The translations under genes were made by a program, and so were the position numbers. This document shows, piece after piece, positions 4,435-8,452 of a stretch of 8,452 bases of DNA. The notes below the pieces were generated by a model. The model made no database searches and had not been told where the DNA came from. It saw only the letters and a list, made by a program, of their open reading frames with translations. Location of the stretch: NCBI GenBank assembly GCA_014879345.1, contig JACSSI010000177.1, forward strand, positions 1 through 8,452, in the 5' to 3' direction. Positions within the stretch are counted from its first letter, which is position 1, and the number at the start of each line of letters is the position of its first letter. The DNA is from Anaerolineae bacterium (GTDB taxonomy: Bacteria > Chloroflexota > Anaerolineae > Promineifilales > Promineifilaceae).

Positions 4435-6123
4435 CTAATTTTCCGGTTCCGGGGTAGGTGTTGGTTCTAACACCACTGCAAATGCATAATCTGGAATAAG
4501 TTCTAATACACGTTGATAAGCCTGATAGATTGTCTTATCTGTATTGAAGTAGCCGCTTAACATTTCTTGCAACACAACAGACAAGGATATTTCTCGGTAT
4601 ACTTCTGTGACTAAGCCGCCCTGTCCTTGAGAAAGACCCCAACGGTTTGATTCGGCTACACCATCACGAAGTTGTACCACTACTTCTTCGCCAAACAGAT
4701 CGGCCAGGCTTTGGTCACTACCAGCTAATGGCTCTTGCCCCCAATTATCTAAATACTGGGTTGGGTTTGTTTTGGTTCCTTGTCTCAGCGGTACTTTACG
4801 TTCTGATTCAACGGCCAACCAGGTTTCATATCCTTCGTTGAACCAATACTCTGTAAAGAGAACGGCCGTTTCCATGTCAGCTTCAGTGGTGATACCCAAA
4901 TTGGTTAGCTCACCAAAATTTGCGGAAGTGCCACCAAGACCAAAGATGGTCGTGATAATACCACTATTTTCCGCTAAATGCTTAATATTTCTGTTACAGT
5001 CAGGGCAAGAGGGCAGATGGTTTTCATCGAGACCAGCCAGTTGAGGCAAAATAGTGGGCGGGGTCATGATCATGCCGGTGCGCCCCGCCAAATAGGCATT
5101 GCGGGTGCTGGTATCTGTCTGCACACCAATGGGGCTGAACTGGTGAACGATGTCGTAATAGAAGTTGATAGCATCCAGGCATGCTGGTTCTGTCAACAGC
5201 ACTTCCCCTGCTTCATTAACAAGCTGACAGCCATTTGCGGCTGCCAAATGCTCAAAGGCTTGCAAGGTGGTGCGTAAATTCGATTCTGTGGGGATGACAA
5301 AGCCAGAACGTAAGTTTTCACGGTCATAGATGGCTTCGGCGGCAGCCAGCATATCGGCGTAGTTATCAGGTGTATTCAGGCTGCGCTCGTCGAACCAATC
5401 GGTGCGGTAAATCAGGATTTGTTGGTAGCCATCACTGGGTACTGCCGCTGGCTGCCCGTTTATTGAAATTAAATCGAGCGCTGCCTGGTTAAATGTTTCT
5501 GGCCCCAGGTTGTTAACGGCCGTTTCTGCTGCTGCCATGTTCAAAATTCCCTGCTCCGCCCAGCCAATCGTGTATTCAATGGGATGAAAAATAATATCGG
5601 GCAGTTCGTCATTATTGGCCGCTGTCTCTACCAAATCTGGCAGTAAGTTGGGGGCAACAAACAATAATTCCACGTTCACATCATGGGCGGCGGTAAAATC
5701 TGCCACGATCTGGGCAACAGCTTCCTGGTGGGCTGGCGATTTCTCGTTAACCCAGACGGTGAGCGAGGGATTGGGCTGTCCGTTTGGTAGCGATTGACTG
5801 GTGGTAGAAACGGCCGTTTCCCTATCAAGCGGCATCAACAGCGGCTCAGGTGAAGGGGATGGCGGCAGGGCAGCCTGTGCCGTCGCCGTCGCCAATCGAG
5901 GCGGTTCCGGCAGCACCTGACAAGAAGTAACAATCAGAATCAACACCAGCAGCGCCACCCAAAAGCACGGCGAAGCCAGGCTAGAGTAACAGTGACGACA
6001 AACAATTTGCTCACGCAGACTCGTGCTGAGCTTAGCCGAAGTAGACGCCAAGACGCCAAGCAACATCTTCGCACCTCTGCGCCCTGGCGTGAAATTATCT
6101 TTGGGATTCTGACAACAACTCAT
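4435..6123 (-). CDS. Extracellular solute-binding lipoprotein (ABC sugar-binding type)
   Basis: A 562-residue reading frame whose bulk (about 120-545) looks like a family 1 substrate-binding protein: LTVWVNEKSP, an early EAVAQIVADFTAAH helix, PDIIFHP, QPAAVPSDGYQQILIYRTDWF, AYLAGRTGMIMTPP and a late YWFNEGYETWLA. A hydrophobic stretch ending in VTSC gives a lipobox with Cys68, followed by a Pro/Thr-rich linker; the C-terminus is again Pro/Thr-rich. Cys299/Cys315 and Cys373/Cys376 could be disulfides. The start is uncertain. The ATG at 6121-6123 overlaps the coaX TGA by four bases, which suggests coupling, but the first 50 residues are a poor signal peptide encoded partly by repeat-like DNA. 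ATG at 6064-6066, behind AGAGG, is an alternative. No permease or ATPase gene is adjacent, so the transport partner and ligand are unknown. Confidence 0.78.
   Translation of the reverse strand: MSCCQNPKDNFTPGRRGAKMLLGVLASTSAKLSTSLREQIVCRHCYSSLASPCFWVALLVLILIVTSCQVLPEPPRLATATAQAALPPSPSPEPLLMPLDRETAVSTTSQSLPNGQPNPSLTVWVNEKSPAHQEAVAQIVADFTAAHDVNVELLFVAPNLLPDLVETAANNDELPDIIFHPIEYTIGWAEQGILNMAAAETAVNNLGPETFNQAALDLISINGQPAAVPSDGYQQILIYRTDWFDERSLNTPDNYADMLAAAEAIYDRENLRSGFVIPTESNLRTTLQAFEHLAAANGCQLVNEAGEVLLTEPACLDAINFYYDIVHQFSPIGVQTDTSTRNAYLAGRTGMIMTPPTILPQLAGLDENHLPSCPDCNRNIKHLAENSGIITTIFGLGGTSANFGELTNLGITTEADMETAVLFTEYWFNEGYETWLAVESERKVPLRQGTKTNPTQYLDNWGQEPLAGSDQSLADLFGEEVVVQLRDGVAESNRWGLSQGQGGLVTEVYREISLSVVLQEMLSGYFNTDKTIYQAYQRVLELIPDYAFAVVLEPTPTPEPEN
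4861..4870. repeat. Iterated palindrome AACGGCCGTT, copy 4 (lipoprotein gene)
   Basis: Read on the gene strand as Met-Glu-Thr-Ala-Val-Leu around residues 417-422, in a helix preceding the YWFNEGYETW segment. Confidence 0.85.
5515..5524. repeat. Iterated palindrome AACGGCCGTT, copy 5 (lipoprotein gene)
   Basis: Read as Ala-Glu-Thr-Ala-Val-Asn around residues 199-204 of the solute-binding protein. Confidence 0.85.
5809..5818. repeat. Iterated palindrome AACGGCCGTT, copy 6 (lipoprotein gene)
   Basis: Within the 14-bp palindrome GAAACGGCCGTTTC (5807-5820). Read as Arg-Glu-Thr-Ala-Val-Ser at residues 101-106, in the linker after the lipobox. Confidence 0.85.
6044..6090. repeat. Repeat-like segment inside the 5' end of the lipoprotein gene
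   Basis: GACGCCAA is tandemly duplicated at 6044-6059, and ACGCCA (6053-6058) is inverted as TGGCGT (6085-6090). The low-complexity GCGCC/GGCGT wording resembles intergenic repeats more than signal-peptide coding sequence, which bears on the choice of start for the gene at 4435-6123. Confidence 0.45.
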
Positions 6124-6902
6124 GCACTTTCTCCACGCATCCGCTCATACACAATCCGCAATCCCGTCAACGTAAGACAGGGATCAACATGATCTAACAC
6201 ACGGGTATGCTCTGCTACTAAATTCATATTGCCCCCGGTGCCGATAACCCTTACCGGTACTGTCTCCGCTGGCAATTCTTCACGCAAACGCCCCACCACC
6301 CCGTCTATCATGCTGGCATAGGCCAAAATCAAACCGGATTGCACGGCATGAACTGTATTACGCCCAATCATGCTGGGCGGTGCTTCCAGCGGCACACTGC
6401 GCAACTGCGCCGCACGTCCCGCCAACGCATCCGCCGACAGGCGCAGGCCAGGCGCTATCACGCCGCCTAAAAATGCACCTGTATCCGTCACCACTTCAAA
6501 TTTCGTCGCCGTACCCATGTCGATGATGATTTTGGAGCCAGGAAAGAGATGATGAGCGGCCACAGCATTGGCGATGCGGTCGGCTCCTACTTCCGCCGGG
6601 CTGTCTTGCCCCAGTTCAATGCCAATATCGGATTGGTAGGTAAGCTGCAACGCCTGGACGCCTATATATTGTTGACTAACCTGCGAAACTGTTTTCGTGA
6701 ACCAGGGTACAACGCTGCAAAAAGTGACGGCACGTACCAAGTTTTCCACGTCAAACTCACGCAGCAGCGCCATCAACATCACGCCAAACTCATCGGCCGT
6801 TTGCTCTGAGTTTGTGCGTAACCGCCATTGATGCTGCCAGGAACGGCCGTTCCACAGCCCAAGGTGTATATTTGTGTTTCCAATATCAATCGCAAGTAGC
6901 AT
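6120..6902 (-). CDS. coaX: Type III pantothenate kinase
   Basis: This 260-aa cytosolic enzyme of the ASKHA fold phosphorylates pantothenate, the first step of CoA synthesis. Visible signatures are DIGNTN at residues 6-11 (phosphate 1 loop with Asp6), GADR at 106-109 (pantothenate/catalytic region), DMGTATKFEVV at 128-138 (most members have GTATT), the GG-x-I-x-PG turn at 146-152, GRNT at 180-183 and the glycine-rich GTGGN at 221-225. Length is typical. The ATG at 6900-6902 lacks a Shine-Dalgarno sequence and lies about ten bases below a good -10 box, so the mRNA may be nearly leaderless. Its TGA overlaps the ATG of the next gene (ATGA), pointing to translational coupling. The gene is divergent from the histidine kinase. 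Confidence 0.95.
   Translation of the reverse strand: MLLAIDIGNTNIHLGLWNGRSWQHQWRLRTNSEQTADEFGVMLMALLREFDVENLVRAVTFCSVVPWFTKTVSQVSQQYIGVQALQLTYQSDIGIELGQDSPAEVGADRIANAVAAHHLFPGSKIIIDMGTATKFEVVTDTGAFLGGVIAPGLRLSADALAGRAAQLRSVPLEAPPSMIGRNTVHAVQSGLILAYASMIDGVVGRLREELPAETVPVRVIGTGGNMNLVAEHTRVLDHVDPCLTLTGLRIVYERMRGESA
6842..6851. repeat. Iterated palindrome AACGGCCGTT, copy 7 (coaX)
   Basis: Within the 14-bp palindrome GGAACGGCCGTTCC (6840-6853). It is read in the other frame, as Trp-Asn-Gly-Arg-Ser-Trp at residues 17-22. Confidence 0.85.
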
Positions 6903-6903
6903 A

Positions 6904-6935
6904 ACAGGGTGATTTTATAAGCGGGACAGGGTGAT
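6904..6935. repeat. Paired 10-bp direct repeat around the coaX promoter
   Basis: ACAGGGTGAT occurs at 6904-6913 and again at 6926-6935, 22 bp apart (about two helical turns). The first copy overlaps the inner end of the -10 box and the presumed start point; the second ends at the -35 box. This placement would suit a repressor, but no regulator is identified. Confidence 0.45.
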
Positions 6936-6940
6936 GACAA
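6912..6940 (-). promoter_or_regulatory. coaX promoter
   Basis: The minus strand reads TTGTCA (6940-6935), a 17-bp spacer and TAAAAT (6917-6912), close to the housekeeping sigma consensus. Expected initiation is near 6905, giving only a few bases of leader before the ATG at 6902. Confidence 0.65.
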
Positions 6941-6961
6941 GCAAACTCAGGAAGCCGTTAT

Positions 6962-6996
6962 GATTGACGTTTTACAATTGGCGATTTACGATTGGC
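6962..6996. repeat. Heptamer-repeat array upstream of the histidine kinase
   Basis: The sequence falls into five 7-nt units: GATTGAC, GTTTTAC, AATTGGC, GATTTAC, GATTGGC. The unit is about GATTNNC, close to the GATTNNN array at 2901-2935. It ends five bases before the kinase ribosome binding site. Confidence 0.65.
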
Positions 6997-7004
6997 AAGC
7001 GGAG
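6964..7004 (+). promoter_or_regulatory. Possible histidine kinase promoter and ribosome binding site
   Basis: TTGACG (6964-6969), a 17-bp spacer and TACGAT (6987-6992) make a plausible promoter embedded in the heptamer array. GGAG at 7001-7004, six bases before the ATG, is a good ribosome binding site. The promoter half is tentative because the repeat itself generates such words. Confidence 0.4.
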
Positions 7005-7010
7005 TGATTT

Positions 7011-8165
7011 ATGAACAGTGAAACGAATGCCGAGAAGCTTAAACGACGGAACCGAGAACTTTCCATCCTCAACGAGATCGCGCAAGGTCTGAACCAGTCA
7101 CTGGATTTGAATCAGGCGGTGCAATCGACATTGGCACAGGTCGCCAACCTGCTCAATCTGCAAACGGGCTGGGTCTGGCTGCTACAGGAAGACGGCGAGA
7201 CTTCTTATCTGGCGGCAACGCTCAACCTGCCTCCGGCTCTCGCCCAAAAACCAGCACGGATGGAAGGTGACTGCTACTGCTTGCGTACCTTCCGTGAGGG
7301 GGATTTGGCAGGAGCCGCAAACGTCAACGTAGTGGAATGCAGCCGGCTGCATGGCCTGGTGGATGGCACAGACGGCCTACGTTATCACGCTTCAATTCCC
7401 CTGTATGCGCATGGCAAAAAGTTGGGTGTGCTCAACGTCGCCAGCCAGGATTGGCGGGGTTTGTCTGAAGATGATTTGAAGCTGCTCTATACCGTCGGTG
7501 ATTTGCTGGGCATTGCGGTGGAACGGGCCAGGCTCTACGAACAAAGTGTGCAGCTTGGCGCAGTGCGGGAGCGCAACCGGTTGGCGCGGGAGATTCATGA
7601 TACGCTGGCTCAAGGGTTAACGGCCGTTTCCCTCCAACTTGAGTCCGCCGACATCCTGCTAGAAACGGGAACCAATCCCGAAAAAGCACATTTGGCTGTG
7701 CAACAAGCGCTGTCCCTCACCCGCGCCAACCTGGATGAAGCCCGCCGCTCTGTCATGGATTTACGGGCTGCCCCACTGGAAGGACGTACGCTGGCCGAAG
7801 CGCTTACTGCTCTGGCTCACACGCTCGATGATCTGCTTGACATCCACACCACCATCACTGGCGCAGGACGGCCGTTATCACCCCGTATCGAAATCGGACT
7901 CTACCGCATTGCCCAGGAAGCGCTCACCAACATCCGCCGCCACGCGCAGGCCACTGAGGCAAAACTGACGCTAGTCATCACCCCAAAATCGGTTAAACTT
8001 ACAGTTGTTGACAATGGTCGGGGGTTTGACACGGAGGCGGTGCCAAACGGCCGTTTTGGACTCATCGGTATGAACGAGCGAGTCAAGCTACTGGGGGGAA
8101 GTTTTACATTGGAGAGTCACACCCAGGTTGGCACCGAGATAACAGTCACAATCCCCCTAAATTAA
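7011..8165 (+). CDS. Cytosolic GAF-domain sensor histidine kinase (HisKA_3, NarL/DesK type)
   Basis: This 384-aa protein has no membrane segment. A short helix leads into a GAF domain (about 18-172), then a HisKA_3 dimerisation/phosphoacceptor domain with ERNRLAREIHDTLAQGL (187-203; His196 is the phosphorylation site), then a HATPase_c domain with QEALTNIRRHA (302-311, N box), VDNGRGFD (333-340) and GLIGMNERV (350-358). Three cysteines, Cys88, Cys90 and Cys110, are the only ones seen and all lie in the GAF domain as CxC...C, which could bind an iron-sulfur cluster or sense thiol oxidation. Staphylococcal AirS is an established [2Fe-2S] kinase of this general build. A partner NarL-type response regulator is expected but is not adjacent: the next gene is a lipoprotein. 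Signal and target are unknown. Confidence 0.92.
   Translation: MNSETNAEKLKRRNRELSILNEIAQGLNQSLDLNQAVQSTLAQVANLLNLQTGWVWLLQEDGETSYLAATLNLPPALAQKPARMEGDCYCLRTFREGDLAGAANVNVVECSRLHGLVDGTDGLRYHASIPLYAHGKKLGVLNVASQDWRGLSEDDLKLLYTVGDLLGIAVERARLYEQSVQLGAVRERNRLAREIHDTLAQGLTAVSLQLESADILLETGTNPEKAHLAVQQALSLTRANLDEARRSVMDLRAAPLEGRTLAEALTALAHTLDDLLDIHTTITGAGRPLSPRIEIGLYRIAQEALTNIRRHAQATEAKLTLVITPKSVKLTVVDNGRGFDTEAVPNGRFGLIGMNERVKLLGGSFTLESHTQVGTEITVTIPLN
7619..7628. repeat. Iterated palindrome AACGGCCGTT, copy 8 (histidine kinase)
   Basis: Read as Leu-Thr-Ala-Val-Ser (203-207), directly after the phosphoacceptor H-box, where related kinases usually have a small-hydrophobic run. Confidence 0.85.
8046..8055. 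repeat. Iterated palindrome AACGGCCGTT, copy 9 (histidine kinase)
   Basis: Within the 12-bp palindrome AAACGGCCGTTT (8045-8056). Read in the Asn-Gly-Arg frame as PNGRFG, between the two glycine-rich ATP-site motifs. Confidence 0.85.
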
Positions 8166-8183
8166 GCCGATCTTATATCCTTT

Positions 8184-8189
8184 AGGAGG
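8184..8189 (+). promoter_or_regulatory. Strong ribosome binding site of the partial lipoprotein gene
   Basis: A perfect AGGAGG lies five bases (8190-8194) before ATG at 8195-8197. It establishes the start of a gene that has no stop inside the window. Confidence 0.85.
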
Positions 8190-8194
8190 GAAAC

Positions 8195-8452
8195 ATGTAT
8201 CGTCAATTGTTTGTATTGTTCTGTTTGTTGGGCTTATTCGCCCTGGTAAGTTGTAAATCACCAGACCCCACCCCAGTCGCACAAGTGACGGCTGCCCCCA
8301 CAGAGACGGCAGTGCCTACAGAAACGGAAACGGCCGTTCCCCCCACAGCAACAGCCACCAAAACACCCACAGAAACGGCCACACCCAAACCCACAGAAAC
8401 CGCCACAGCCACAGCCACCAAAACACCAACCAAAACGCCCACTAATACACCA
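8195..8452 (+). CDS. Thr/Pro-rich lipoprotein, 5' part only (runs off the window)
   Basis: The frame is open from the ATG to the window edge (86 codons, no stop). The first 20 residues form a lipoprotein signal: MYRQ, a hydrophobic run, and the lipobox LVSC with lipidated Cys20. From residue about 24 on it is a low-complexity linker of Thr, Pro, Ala, Lys and Glu (TPTETATPKP-like units), which would span the cell-wall region and hold a folded domain lying outside the window. The start is supported by AGGAGG. It follows the histidine kinase by 29 nt with no terminator between, so it may be cotranscribed. The function cannot be told from the linker. The AACGGCCGTT copy at 8329-8338 lies in it. 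Confidence 0.85.
   Translation, partial: MYRQLFVLFCLLGLFALVSCKSPDPTPVAQVTAAPTETAVPTETETAVPPTATATKTPTETATPKPTETATATATKTPTKTPTNTP
8329..8338. repeat. Iterated palindrome AACGGCCGTT, copy 10 (lipoprotein linker)
   Basis: Read as Glu-Thr-Ala-Val-Pro within the Thr/Pro-rich linker. Neighbouring units GAAACGG and GAAACGGCC are partial copies of the same word. Confidence 0.85.

Noticed and set aside
8166..8194. Terminator between the histidine kinase and the lipoprotein
   Set aside because: No stem followed by a U-run is visible in the 29-nt gap.
8203..8442. Minus-strand 79-codon frame rich in Val, Gly and Ala
   Set aside because: It is the antisense of the Thr/Pro-rich lipoprotein linker; low-complexity shadow with no start signal.

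Overview
The window looks like a chromosomal segment of a bacterium with moderate GC content, most plausibly a Chloroflexota (Anaerolineae-like) lineage. That placement is inference. It rests on the lipoproteins with Thr/Pro-rich linkers, the soluble GAF-HisKA_3 sensor kinase, the degenerate heptamer repeats between genes, and a very frequent short palindrome. No rRNA or tRNA gene and no CRISPR array was found.

Layout. Seven genes lie on the minus strand. In transcription order (right to left) they are: coaX (type III pantothenate kinase); a solute-binding lipoprotein whose ATG overlaps the coaX stop; an alpha/beta-hydrolase-fold protein 15 nt further on; a GC-rich inverted repeat; two short genes that together make up one Cas4-like nuclease; a clear intrinsic terminator; hisS (histidyl-tRNA synthetase, TTG start with a strong ribosome binding site); and nadK (NAD kinase). 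Two genes lie on the plus strand at the right end: a cytosolic GAF/HisKA_3/HATPase sensor histidine kinase, divergent from coaX, and the start of a Thr/Pro-rich lipoprotein that runs off the window.

How the genes relate. coaX, hisS and nadK are housekeeping genes (CoA synthesis, translation, NADP supply). The lipoprotein and hydrolase-fold genes appear to share the coaX transcript. The histidine kinase has no response regulator next to it inside the window. The divergent coaX/kinase intergenic region has readable promoters in both directions and a 10-bp direct repeat around the coaX -10.

Most notable. (1) The two Cas4-like halves (81 and 175 aa) divide the usual Cas4 motif set between them: N-terminal Cys and GxxxH in one, D, ExK, QxxxY and three Cys in the other. 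Each carries one predicted membrane helix at the split. The halves are in the same frame, separated by stops and a heptamer-repeat spacer. (2) The exact palindrome AACGGCCGTT occurs ten times in 8.45 kb, nine of them inside genes and usually read as Thr-Ala-Val, so unrelated proteins share an ETAVS-like peptide. One copy forms an arm of the terminator. (3) Degenerate 7-nt repeats fill three intergenic spacers.
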